A stretch of DNA of 64,000 nucleotides from Hypericum androsaemum (lineage: Eukaryota; Streptophyta; Magnoliopsida; Malpighiales; Hypericaceae): NCBI GenBank assembly GCA_963995505.1, contig OZ023180.1:6855263-6919262 (forward strand), given 5' to 3'. Below the pieces are notes generated by a model. The model was not told the origin of the DNA. It searched no databases and saw only the letters and a list, made by a program, of their open reading frames with translations. Each line of letters opens with the position of its first letter. The stretch's first letter is position 1. This document shows positions 24,030 through 35,154 of the stretch, in pieces. A program made the translations under genes and the position numbers.

Positions 24030-24968
24030 TTGTAGGCATTGGCTGATGGTATCATTGCGAAGTTTTCACGGTGGAAGGGCACATCTCTATCTATCGCGGG
24101 AAGAGTATGTTTTGGAGGCTGGAATTCAGGGGTCGTTTGTGTATTCCATGATGGTGTACAAATGACCAGCATATCTGTTAAGACATGTGAAGGGTTGTCT
24201 CAGGAACTTTGTGTGGTCATGAAACAATCAAAAAAGGGTTCTAGTCCAGTAGCTTGGCAACGGGTATGTGCTCCGAAGGGCGAGTAAGATTTAGGACTTA
24301 GGTCGTCGTCCACCATGAACAAGGCATTTTTGGCCCAACTTGTGTGGGACATCATGCATCCCTCGGCAGAATATTATGCGGTTTTTCTGGGACGGTATTT
24401 CAGGCGAGGGGGAGAGCTACGCAAATACATTAAATCAACAATACTAAAGGGGTTTCGGGATCATCATAGTATTTTTCAAATTGGAGGCGGTGATTCTTGT
24501 GGACCGCTTAGATGTTTCTGATCATTATAAATTTTGCAGGGAATTTTTTGAAAAGTTTCCAGCTATTGTTGAGGACATTTTAATATATGGCCATTTGTTC
24601 TGATGGAAAGATATCTTCTAAGTGTGCCTACGACCCGGTTACATATTCTTTTCCCTCGCTTCAGCGAGGGAATGGATTTGGGCAATCTACATCCCACCGA
24701 CTATAAAGATCTATAAAGATTTGGAGGGCGACACACGACAGACTACCGACTATGAACAACTTACAGCGGGGGAGTTTCATAGAACCCTCAGTGTGTCCTT
24801 TCTGTAAAATGTGTTGTGGAGACAATGGATCACTTGCTAGTAACATGTTCTTTTCCTTTGCAGGTATGTATAAGGTGCGCTAGCGTAACTTCTCTAGTAT
24901 TACAGAACTCTGTGTTAGGCCATGCACAAGCAATTTAGCCCGCAAGTATTGGCACTCTGAAGGGTGGC

Positions 24969-25308
24969 TGTTGGAAAAGTTGGCAAAAATTGGTGAAGGT
25001 GGCCGATGCCACTTTATTGGCGATCGCCAATGATCGCTTACAGAAAGTTCAAGCAGCAGACAATTTTCCAGTTTAGTTTCGACTCTTATTTCGGACTCCT
25101 AATTTGACCTAGATAGGTTTCTTGTATACCAAGGGTTCGTCTATTATATAAGGACGTGTTACCCTATGGTTAGTTATAGCTTTGTGACTTGGATCAATCA
25201 ATAAAAAATTTTCTTTCTCTCTGTGGACGTAGGCATTAAGCTGAACCACATAATCTCTTGCGTCCGTGTTCATTGCGCGTTTGTTCTCTAGTTGCTATAT
25301 TCTTAACA
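24969..25308 (+). repeat. 5' LTR of copia 3
   Basis: 340 bp with TATATAAGGACG near 25144 and GGACGTAGGCATTAAG near the end, a motif common in plant copia LTRs. Confidence 0.92.
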
Positions 25309-25334
25309 TGTGGTATTGGAGCTAAGGTTGGAGG

Positions 25335-26634
25335 ATGTCGGATCGCGATGCGATGTTTACTCTTGTAAAGTTCGATGGTTCATCGAATTTCGGGTTATGA
25401 CAAAGGCGTGTCAAGGATCTCCTCGTGCAATAAGGAATGGTCATCGCGCTCTCGGAGAAGAAGCCCGAGAAGATGGAAGAGCAAGAGTGGAAGGCCAAGG
25501 CGGTGGCGACAATTCGCTTGTGCTTGGCGGACGATGTGATGTATCACGTCATGGATGACGAGTCACCAGCTGAGGTATGGAAGAAATTAGAGGCAAGGTA
25601 TGTCTAAGTCTTTGTCGAACAAGCTTTATCTTAAGCAAAGATTGTACGGGCTCAAGATGGAGGAGGGCTCGGATTTGAGCCAATACATTAATGTTTTGAG
25701 TTAACTTGTCAGCGACTTGAGAAAGGTTGATGTGAAGTTCGAGGAAGAAGACAAGGCATTCTTGTTCCTGAATTCCTTACCGGGCTCCTACGAAAATTTG
25801 GTTATAAATCTAACTTGGGGGAAGGAGTCCCTGGTGTTGGAAGATATCACAAGTGCTCTGCTAGGGTTTTATCAAAGAAGAAAAATTGGCGATGAACAAG
25901 CGAAAGGGCAGGTTGTGAGGGGTAGCCATGGTGGTCGTAGCAAAGATGGAAGAGGATCCAGGTCGAGGTCAAGGAGGTTCAAAGAAAATTACTTCGAGTG
26001 CAGAGAAAAAGGGCACGTGAAGAAGGATTGTCTGAGAAGAACTCGGGATCGCGAGAAAAAAGGATCGGGTTCTGTGAATATGGCCTGATATTCGGACGAG
26101 TCGGATGGTGATGTTCTTTTTGTCTTATCAGGTCCAAAGCTTTCTGATTCATAGATTTTGGATAGCGCTTGCTCTTTCCACATGACGCCCAAGATAGGGT
26201 GGTTTGACACCTACAAGTTCATTGATTCAGGTATGGTGACTATGGATGATAGTTCTACTTGTAGAATTGCTGTCATAGGTGATATCCGAATCAAGTTGTG
26301 GGATGATGTTAAGAAAAAATTGTGTGGAGTTAGGCATGTTCCAAAGTTGGAGAAAAATTTGATCTCGTTAGGAGCCTTAGATTACAGTGGGTACAACTAT
26401 AATGTTGTAGGCGGGCTAATAGAGGTGGAGAAGGATACTGTGGTGGTGATGAAGGATGAAAGGGATGCTAGGAACACCTACAGGTTAGTGGAAAACACGA
26501 TTGTAGGTGGATTCACCTCGTTGGGTTCTGATGGAGGGGAGAAAAACTCTTGTGTGATGGAGCAAAAGCTTGACATGAATGGTTTGGGTAGAGTTGGAAT
26601 TCGCGAAGATAAAGTTAGCAAGTTTCTGCTATAG
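25335..26634 (+). pseudogene. Copia 3 gag and protease fragment
   Basis: Frames give KFDGSSNFG, then EWKAKAVATIRLCLADDV, then FLFLNSLPGSYENLV (UBN2 gag). A basic region leads to YFECREKGHVKKDC, a CCHC knuckle whose first Cys is Tyr. After a stop, ILDSACSFHM with WFDTYKF follows, a copia protease with Ala for Gly in D-S-G. The frame is broken several times. 26635-27220 has only scattered remains. Confidence 0.85.
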
Positions 26635-27222
26635 TTGTTTAAAAGGACGTGCAGGTCAAAGGTGTTGGGTAGGTTTGGCATTAGGAATGCAAAGCCATTG
26701 GTAGCACCACAGACGAATCTGGTATCTCACTCAAGGCCGAACGGTGGAGTTCGTGGTATGTCGAAGGTTCTACTTGGTGGAACAAAAGGTTGCCCGTTGT
26801 ATGCTATAGCAAGTAGCATTAGTTTGAGGCAAGAAAGTCCAGCAGAAAAGTAGTTCGAAATTGCGGAGCATGGGGCTGACCGAAAAATAGAGGGCGCGTC
26901 TATTGGTTTCAAGGTTGCTTCAGCAGGTAGACTTGCTAGTTGGGGTTCGATGGAGATTGGAGAAAATAGGCCAAGTAAGCTCGTAAGCTCGAGCTTGGGG
27001 GCTGGCTCCAAGTGATTGAACAAAAAAGAGGAGAGAAAGTTGAGATGGTCTTATTGATGGCTGTGTTTCTATGGTTTGAGGTAGAGTCATTAGAGTCAGT
27101 TTGGTTTTACAAGATCTCATGGTTCTTAATGGGGCGGTGTCTCATCAAGGCATAGTTTATTGAAGTTCGGGTGGAACTTCATGGTTCTTCACACGGGATG
27201 ACTTTTTGCCAATGGTGGAAAT

Positions 27223-27565
27223 TATTGGGAAAGTTGGCAAAAATTGGTGAAGGTGGCAGACGCCACTTTATTGGCGATCGCCAATGGTCGCTTATAGAAA
27301 GTTCAAGCGACGGACAATTTTCCAGTTTAGTTTCGGCTCTTATTTCAGACTCCTAATTTGACCTAGATAGATTTCTTGTACACCATGGGTTCGTCTATTA
27401 TATCAGGACGTGTTGTTACCCTCTGGTTAGTTATAGTTTTGTGACTCGGATCCATCAATAAAAGCTCTCCTTTTTCTCTATGGACGTAGGCATTAAGCCG
27501 AACCACGTAATCTCTTGCGTCCGTGTTCTTTTCGCGTTTGTTCTCTAGTTGCTGAATTCTTAACA
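27223..27565 (+). repeat. 3' LTR of copia 3
   Basis: 343 bp, close to the 5' LTR across its length. The first dinucleotide is TA instead of TG. Confidence 0.92.
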
Positions 27566-27779
27566 GTGGCGATAGTCACTTGTGTTTGGGCATTATGCAG
27601 AGAGCGGAACCAGAGAATCTTTCATGGCAAGGGGAATGCGCACCTATCAATGCTAGCTCAAATTAAGGTGTAGATCAAGGAGGCTTGGAATATGGATAAT
27701 GGACCTATGTTCAACTATTAAGAAGATCAACTTCGTCTATCCACATTTGGGGTGCTGGAAAGACCGAGCCATGTACCAA

Positions 27780-28285
27780 CCATTAAAGAAGTAAGATGGC
27801 ATCCTCCTTTATCAGGTTGGATTAAATGCAATACGATTGGGAGTGCGAGAGGGTCTCTTGGGATAGCAACAACCACGGGCATTTTTTGAAACTTCGGGGA
27901 GTTTATGAACGATTGTTTTGTGAAGTAGTTGGGAATTTTATTTGCATATGAGGCTGAGTTATATGCAGCATTGATGGCAGTGGGAGTGGCTTAAGATAGA
28001 GGATGGAACAAATTGTGGTTGTAAGAAGATTCGATTTATGTGCTCACTCTATTTCAAGATACGAAGGATGTGGTGCATTGGAAATACAAAAATTTGTGGC
28101 TGCAGGTTGAGGAAAAGCTGAAAAGGATGGAGTTATGTGCAACACATATTTATCGAGAAGGAAATACAGCGGCGGATGCGTTAACAAAATTACGAGTGGA
28201 AGGATGGTGGAACACGTCGTGTGGGTTGTTGCTACATCACATTGGACGGGATATATCTCCCACGCCTTATTTCTGTTTTGGCTGA
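27780..28285 (+). pseudogene. LINE RNase H domain, relic
   Basis: Across frames the conserved order is VRWHPPLSGWIKCNT, ARGSLGIATTTGIF, AYEAELYAALMAV and ATHIYREGNTAADALTKL, the plant LINE-type RNase H (RVT_3). Stops and shifts make it non-functional. It belongs to the LINE 24030-31217. Confidence 0.83.
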
Positions 28286-28599
28286 GACTAGGGAGGTATG
28301 ATGCTTTGGTTTACAACTATTGGAAGATTTTGGTCGCAGTCGATTGCTTCTTGCACAAGCCGGGTGGTGGTTTGCGGTAATATACTAACTCGGCCCCAAT
28401 ATGACCATGTCAGGGCTGCTGTTTGTTTTTTCGTTAGTGTTTACTTTATATTCAAGAGTTATTATCCTTTTTTGAATTTTTGGATAGGATCTTTGCATCA
28501 ATAACGTGATTTTGGTGCTCTTTGGCTCTGTCGTTGACGGCAATAGAGCTTTCTATAAAGGCTCGCAGATGCAATCACATACTATTGTGTGTGGGTTAG

Positions 28600-28895
28600 T
28601 GATGCAATGGAACGTGGATAGAAAATCGTGAATTCGTTAATTCTGAAAATACTCGAAAAATACGATAGAGTATCGATCCGTTGATTCCACGAATACCAGA
28701 AAATGACACAGATAATTAGGGAAAATCCTAGATTTTCATTAATCAAATTCAACCAAATAAAATAATAGAGCAAGGTCTAATTTATAGAAAACTAAAAAAT
28801 ACATAATACATATAATTCTACTATAATTAAAACTCCTAATGATAATAATCAAACTATAGATAACTACTAATTTAATGTCATCCTTATCTCCATGA
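28600..28895 (-). repeat. 3' LTR of the minus-strand gag-only element
   Basis: 296 bp, highly similar to 30550-30841. The internal-side end reads TCATGG where the other LTR has TGATGG. Confidence 0.92.
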
Positions 28896-28929
28896 TTCTC
28901 CCCCGGTTGAAGAAATTTACCCTCGAATT

Positions 28930-30100
28930 TGGTGTCGTTGGCTAGCATAAAATCGTCGTACACGCACTCCTCAATACCTTCGAGCCACGTGGTGCCATTT
29001 GATATCGTCCATTCCAGCAGAACAAATACTTGGAACCTAGGCACCCGCGGATATTCTTCAGATGAAAGACCATGAACTCTCATTTGCGAGTAGGTCGCTC
29101 TACTTTCTTCAGCCTATTCCACAAGTTTAATGACGGAGAACTCGCAATATATGTGAACTTATCAACTCTGAGAAAGTCAATATGCTCGACATGCTCAACC
29201 TCATAATCCTGGATAAACTGGGGTAAAGGCACATTCACCAACTCATCATCCTCATTAGAGTCTTCAAGTCTAGAGTCACCAACAACTGCATCAACCGCGT
29301 CCTCCTCTTCAGGGTAAGAGTCATAAATTGGATCACCATTGTCTACATCAACCTCGTCCTCCTCATCAATGTAAGAGTCATAAATTGGTTCACCAAATAA
29401 GTCATCAGTGGATTCACCAACCTCTTCCCAAACCAAAGCCTCTTCAATTTCTTTAGGTGGTGTAGTGTGTATCTTCCTTGAGATCTCCGCCATCTGTTGC
29501 TTCAAATCATCTCAATTAGCTTGAATCTCATGAAACTTCTGCATTAGTAATTGCCGATTATATTGTTCCCAAAAGCCATGGTGCTTGTCAGAAACAACAT
29601 TCCAAATTTTGTAAGCATGTCGGGGAAACAACTCATATATCAGCATCTCTTTTATCTTAGACCATCGAGATATTTTTTGCTTACCACATCATTTTCATCG
29701 ACGATTTAAGTCAGACCACTTAGGCATAAGATCACATTACAATCGTTGTTTGACAAATTTGACTTTTTTCAGCTCTGCAAACTTGTGAATATCAAAGTAT
29801 ATCTCCACATTGACAAGACACTTTGCGAAGTCCCTTCTCGAAATTTCCCAATCAAGATAATGAAAGTCACGCAAAGTAGGAAGCATCTTCAATTAAGCCC
29901 AAAGAGATCAATCTGTAAATTTTGAAATGCTTCCTGGACCAATCTGCAACTTCTGAAAACTTGGTGGGATCAATATATAATTAACCTACTGGTTAATTAT
30001 GAATCAGTCACCAATATCTGCAACGATTCTCAATAGTCCACACAGCTCCACAAAATTACGAATAGGTTCTCACAATTCTGTCAGCTTCACAAGCAGCCCC
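28930..30100 (-). pseudogene. Gag-like region of the minus-strand element
   Basis: Reading the minus strand across frames: FHYLDWEISRRDF, then YFDIHKFAELKKVKFVK, MPKWSDLNRR, KISRWSKIKEMLIYELFP and FWEQYNRQL, the pattern of a chromovirus-type Ty3 gag. An acidic, Asp/Glu-rich tail with a repeated IYDSY motif follows (29080-29505), then 28739-29083. Stops break it in places. No protease, RT or integrase is present. Confidence 0.72.
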
Positions 30101-30549
30101 AAAAAAATTCCCGAATCCAACAAAAACCCTAATTAGCGAAAAGGAGAAAGAAAATCCAACCCTTCAACCACCAACAGCAGTCGGCGGTGGACAGCCCACC
30201 GGCGGCAGACCAGGTGGCTTGACACCAAAGGGCGATGCGGCATGATGGAGAGGGCTCGCGGCGGTGCGGTATCTCTCTTGAAACCCACAGGTCGGGACTC
30301 TCCTTCGATACACAACCGCGACCTGGGTTCGTTTCGAGAATCAAGGTCGAGCGACGCTACCAAGGTGGCGGTGGACGGACGGACAGGACTGGGGTCAGTC
30401 TGGGAGAGCGGCAGTGCAGGTTGGGTTTTCTCAAAAACCCTAGAACGAATCTGTCCTCTCTTTTTTTTTGGCTGATAGAACGAACTCCGATCTGGAGGAT
30501 CGAACACAATCGAACACTACGAGGAACGAACGCAGCTCTTGATACCAAT

Positions 30550-30841
30550 TGATGTAGGGGAACGTGGATAAGAAATCGTGAATCTGTTGATTCTGAGAAT
30601 ACCCAGAAAATACGATAGAGTATCAATCCGTTGATTCTACGAATACCGAAAAATGATACAGATAATTAGGGAAAACCCTAGATTTTTATTAATCAAATTG
30701 AACCAAATAAAATAATAGAGCAAGGTCCTCTTTATAGAAAACTAAAAGAAACATAATACATATAATTTTACTATAAATAAATTCTTAATAATAATCAAAC
30801 TATAGATAATTGCTAATTTAATGTCAGCCTTATCTCCATCA
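30550..30841 (-). repeat. 5' LTR of the minus-strand gag-only element
   Basis: 292 bp bounded by CATCA/TGATG termini; the primer site lies immediately inside it. Confidence 0.92.
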
Positions 30842-33606
30842 GTTAGTGAGTGTGTGTTCTTCAGGATTGTTCTTTTGCATGAGACATCCTGAGGCTAGTG
30901 GGGATAAGTGGGTTACTTCCTGGTCTATTTTCTAGTGGCAACCTCAGACTACACAACATGTGGTGTCAGGTAAGGTACTGATGGGCTGATGATTATCTGG
31001 CCTAGTCATTGGGTTTCGCCCCTCTAGAGTGTCCGATTTGTGAGGCTAGCTTGAGAATTTAGTTGTAGGTGTATTGGACTCTTCTCTGTTCTATTGACCA
31101 GGGGAACTCCTTTCTGATTGTCCAGGATATGGGTTAGCAGGAGGTAGACTGTAAGGAACAACTTTATTTTTGTTTTTCTTTTATTTGATAATAAATTTTC
31201 ACCATTTATTAAAAAAATGTATTTTGCCAATGAACGTTTTGCTTCAACTTTGCATTTTGTTTGTTTATGTTTTTAATAAAATTTTGTTTGTTTATGTTCA
31301 ATATAACAGTTTAAGTTCTTTTCCACGTTGACCATGTTTAAACTTTGCAAAATGTCTCAAACTAAGTTTTTTTGGGTAATTTTTGACCTTTAAACTCAAA
31401 CAATTTTGAATAACAAAAGAGTTGATGCATTTTTTTATATTACTTTACTTAAGACAAAATTCATGCATATTTTTATTCTTTGAACATTATTTTGTCCTTT
31501 CTAAAAAACAATTTATTTTGTCCCACATTTATATTTTTAGACCATTAAAACTTACTTTTTTCTGCCACATAATGATTATTCAAGTTTTTAAAATTATAGT
31601 AATTTTCATAGAGTTTTATATTTAATAATAAACTACATAACATTTTCAAAGTTAATTCCTGCATGATATTTTTTATTTTCTAAATTACAAGTTTTTTGTA
31701 CAATTTTCATCTGAATTGCTTTATTTATGCATTATTAAATTTAACGGTGTCAACGTTTACCATGCATACTCGATCTTTGCTCTTGCCTTGTAGCAATGTT
31801 AATGTCTACGAATAGATTTTGTCGATCATTATTTCCATTTTTCATATTCAAAAAACATATTGGAATCGAATACAAATATGGTAAAGTTGACTTAATTTCG
31901 TTTAAAGATAAAGTTGACTTAATTAATAAAATTTTATGTCGTGGATTTATATTTTTAGCCGATGAATATTCTAACTTTTAGTATGTGCTTCAACTTCAAG
32001 TTTTGTTTGTTTAGGCTTACTACAACAGTTCAAGCTTTTTTCGACATTGGCCACATTTAAAAATTGCTAAATATCTCCCACTCAAAGTTGAAATTTGAAT
32101 TCTTTTTGTAATTTTTGTTATTTAAACTAAATTATTTTTAGATTTTTCATGTTTAGACATTAAAAATGTTTTATTTTACAAAAAATTTTCGATATTATTA
32201 TTATTATTCTGGTTTATTTCTAACCATTCAAAAATTTCTTCATGTTTTTTTTCATCAAATCATCAAATATAGGTGCTTATGTACTTATCGTACTCAAACA
32301 GTTGACCAAAAAATTCCGCCGGCATATTTCTTTACCAATTGATTTTAATATTATGTTGACTAGTATATGTAAACAACTTTTTTCTCTCTAAAAGAATGTG
32401 AAGTTTGCCAATTCATTTAGTTGTTAGAAAATTGCTAGAACTTAACTTAGGATAGAATTTCATCCATCATGCCTTCAACATAAATCTAATCCCACTAAAA
32501 CAATGAAAACTCTTATCCCACAATTACAATGAAAAATATAATCATAGTTAAAAAAATGATAAATCTAATAGTTTGAATGTGCCACTATTTGACCATTGTT
32601 CTTAATTTGCATATGTATATCAAGTCTTAAATTAAAAACCAATTTCCTAATATGCAGGACCAAACCAATAAAACACACCAATAAAACATATAAAACTAGG
32701 TATTCGGACACCCACCGGCCTATATAATTTTTGAATGGATTAAAGCTCTCTCAACATAGTTAATATTGTTGTACTTTTAGTGACTCAAACTAGAGACTTA
32801 TTAGTTAAGTTAGAACAAATTTTTTAACATTTTTTTTTGGTGGAAAACTTATTGAACACTTGATGTCGTCGGTTGATAAGTCTCTCTATGTCTTACCATT
32901 AAAATCACCAATTTGGAAACTGAATCTTTCCAAGACATATTTTTTGACTCTTTGTTGTTTAGACATTGAAAATGTTTTATTTTTTCAGAAAATAATTGTT
33001 ATTCAATATTATTATTTTTCTGGCCGTATTTTTAACCACTAAAAAAATGTCTTCATGTTTGTTTCATCAAATCATCAAATATAGGTACTTATGTATTTAC
33101 CGTACTTAAACTGTTGACCGACAAACCCAGTTGGCGTATTTTTCAACCAGCTATGTTGATGCATTTATCGTATTTATGATCAACCAGCTCTGATGATGGT
33201 ATCAAGCCATTTTGTCAATTCTGCGATTACCATCGAGACAAACTGTCGAGTTGCATACCTTTTTTTGACACATCCAACACCACAATTGGAATGGGATGTT
33301 GAACTCTTTGTTCTTGAACTTAGACCGCCCTCCCTCTGTTCTTTTAACCTCCTTCCTATAAAGTTCAACCAAATCCTAAACCCTAAATTCTAAACCCTCT
33401 TTATAACAAATTGGGTAAGCAAATATTGTAGGCTTGGCTTGCTTCTTCAAGATTGGGTTACTACCCATCCTATAGCACTTAATGCTATCTTGTATTATAA
33501 TTATCCACCATGATTATTATAATATTACACTAAGTATCTTTCAGAAAAAAAAACTATGCTGGCATATTTCTTTACGAATTAATTATAATGTTATGTTGAC
33601 TAAATG

Positions 33607-34415
33607 TGTGATATTTCGTAAATGATATGTACTGTCTGGAATGATTAAGTGATTTGATTTGACTATCTATATCAACAAGGTGTACTTTTTTTCCGGCACA
33701 CATCCTAAGAGAACTCCAAGGTTAAACACATTTAGCCGAGAGTAGGATCATGATGGGTGACCTCCTGGAAAGTTTTCAGGATGCATGTGAGAGAGGAAAA
33801 ACACGCTGGAAAAGACACGTGTTGGTCTGTGGAGACAGTTGGTCAGATCACTGGGCGTTACATTTGGTATCAGAGCAAATATACTTCTGGGACTGTTCTG
33901 TGTTCTGTCTGGCGGGACGAGGATGTCTCGTATTTAAGGAGGGGTGAATGTGATACCCTCTAAATGATATGTACTGTCTGGAATGCTTAAGTAATTTGAT
34001 TTGACTATCCATATCAACAAAGTGCACCTTCTTTTCAGGCACACATCCTGAGAGAACTCAAAGGTTAAATGTGTTTGGCCGGGAGTAGGATCAGGATGGG
34101 TGACCTCCTAGAAAGTTTTTCGGGATGCATGCAAGTGAGGATAAAGCACGCTGAAAAATACTTGTGTTAGTGTAGAGATAGTCGATCGAATCACGGGGTG
34201 TTATATTTGGTATTAGAGCATCACCTCGGCTAGTACGGTGTGGTTCGGGGATCGAACGCATCGGAAGACGAGAAATTCTGGGACTGACTGATTCTGGCGC
34301 GACAAGATCGTCGCGTATTTGAGGAAGGGTGAATGTGATACTCCGTAAATAATATGTACTGTCTAAAATACTTAAGTGATATTATTTGGCTATCCATATC
34401 AACAAGGTACAACTT
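33607..34415 (+). mobile_element. Cassandra-type TRIM with three LTRs
   Basis: LTR1 33607-33862, LTR2 33949-34205 and LTR3 34334-about 34415 (truncated) all start TGTGATA. LTR1 and LTR2 carry a 5S rRNA-derived segment (33694-33790 and 34038-34133) with recognisable A-box (GGTTAAATGTGTTTGG), intermediate element and C-box (GATGGGTGACCTCCT). Each LTR is followed by a tRNA-iMet primer site (TTTGGTATCAGAGC at 33863, TTTGGTATTAGAGC at 34206), a short interior without ORF, and a purine tract (AAGGAGGGGTGAA, GAGGAAGGGTGAA) before the next LTR. This is the structure of Cassandra. Three LTRs in series indicate unequal recombination between two copies or within one. Confidence 0.9.
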
Positions 34416-34951
34416 CTAGTATACTAGTTGATGTTATCGCTTGATGCTTAATGAAGTTTCTTTTATGTCTTACCCTCAAAATCACTAATTTGGAAATTGA
34501 ATCTTTCTAAGACTTGATTGAAACCCCAAATTTATTGCAGAAAGAGCGCACAGATTTAAGAACAGCACAACATCTGTTGCAAAAGCACCAAGAGTTGGCT
34601 GTGTTAAGCAGTCTATATTGACAAGTATTACCAGATAAATCCAAAATTTAAGTGCAATGGCGGAAGCGTTACAACCATTTCTGATGCAATGCCCGTCGCC
34701 TTCTTTATGATTAATCACTTTTTAGTCAACCGTATTTGTTGAACGGAAACAAGCAATTGTATTTATATCCATAAGTGAGAGTGTTCTTCTAGTTTAATTA
34801 ATAGATCTCAAGCTCGAGTAATAGAAAATATATTAACATTAAATATTTGGTGAAAATTTTTTGGCACTTTTTAAAAGTTTCACCCGACTCGAACCTAAAT
34901 TAATTAGTCGGTCGTATATAGAAAAAAGTACTTTGACATTAACTGTTCCTC

Positions 34952-34958
34952 TATATAA
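34952..34958 (+). promoter_or_regulatory. TATA box of the FMO pseudogene
   Basis: CTATATAAGGCAGAAAC lies about 75 bp before the start codon. It is the same sequence and similar spacing as in the intact gene (62808-62814), so the pseudogene retains a core promoter. Confidence 0.75.
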
Positions 34959-35031
34959 GGCAGAAACATTTTTGCATCAAGTATCAAACGAACCCGGTAC
35001 GTTAAAAAAGGAAGAAGAAGAGTAACAAAAA

Positions 35032-35154
35032 ATGGAAGACGTCGTTGTTATCGTAGGAGCTGGCCCCGCTGGTCTAGCCACCAGCGTTTGTCTCTCTAAA
35101 TTATCCATTAAAAGCGCCGTTCTCGAAGGAGAAGACTGTTCAGCATCTCTCTAA
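35032..35154 (+). pseudogene. 5' end of a YUCCA-type FMO gene, truncated
   Basis: Starts MEDVVVIVGAGPAGLATSVC and continues 40 residues to CSASL, then a stop at 35152. It is nearly the same as residues 1-40 of the gene at 62896 and keeps the FAD-binding GxGxxG. Right after the stop the sequence switches to the reverse complement of FMO intron 1 and exon 1 (35155-35480), so the truncation is a rearrangement. The retained TATA box and start codon suggest it could still be transcribed. Confidence 0.92.

Larger units (their letters stand above)
24969..27565 (+). mobile_element. Copia 3: gag-protease-only copia element
   Basis: Two LTRs of about 340 bp (24969-25308 and 27223-27565, ends TGTTGG/TATTGG...TTAACA) are flanked by a perfect 5-bp duplication GTGGC (24964-24968, 27566-27570). 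A tRNA-iMet-like primer site (TGGTATTGGAGCT, from 25311) follows the 5' LTR. The interior (about 1.9 kb) codes for gag and the start of a protease region but has no integrase or RT core, so it is non-autonomous. It splits the LINE. Confidence 0.93.
28600..30841 (-). mobile_element. Gag-only LTR element (TR-GAG-like), minus strand
   Basis: Two LTRs of 292-296 bp (30550-30841 is 5', 28600-28895 is 3') have ends TGATG...CATCA. A perfect 5-bp duplication is present: GTTAG at 28595-28599 and 30842-30846. On the minus strand the primer site TTGGTATCAAGAGC (tRNA-iMet type, about 30549-30534) follows the 5' LTR, and a polypurine tract GGGGGAGAATC precedes the 3' LTR. The 1.65-kb interior codes only for gag-like protein. 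It is a small, structurally complete non-autonomous element inserted in the LINE 3' region. Confidence 0.9.
24030..31217 (+). mobile_element. 5'-truncated LINE, interrupted by two LTR elements
   Basis: LINE sequence is in three parts: 24030-24968, 27566-28599 and 30847-31217. The first gives the C-terminal RT flank (FSRWKGTSLSIAGRV, then NKAFLAQLVWDIM). The second resumes exactly after the copia 3 target duplication with RERNQRIFHGKGNAH and an RNase H domain. The third ends with a TTTGATAATAAATTTTC...TTTATTAAAAAAA tail typical of plant L1 elements. The RT catalytic core is missing because of 5' truncation. The insertion site is inside duplicated block A; the equivalent uninterrupted site is near 59715. 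Confidence 0.85.
31218..35154 (+). repeat. Duplicated block A: upstream region plus 5' end of the FMO locus
   Basis: The sequence parallels 59722-63018 in order and orientation (shared TACCATGCATACTCGATCTTTGCTC, ATAGGTACTTATGTACTTATCG, CAAATTTATTGCAGAAA and others). It differs by a Cassandra TRIM (33607-34415), extra sequence at 33160-33590 and an internal duplication (32140-32305 and 32955-33115). It ends with the FMO start region and then the inverted pseudogene. Confidence 0.88.

Noticed and set aside
30133..30626. ORFs of 89-124 codons on both strands
   Set aside because: They fall in the leader and 5' LTR of the minus-strand gag-only element; no gag motif.
33863..33880. Possible tRNA-Met gene fragment
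   Set aside because: TGGTATCAGAGC is a primer-binding site; no cloverleaf can be formed around it.
33694..34133. Possible 5S rRNA genes
   Set aside because: The 5S-like segments are diverged and sit inside TGTGATA-bounded LTRs with tRNA-iMet primer sites, so they are Cassandra parts.
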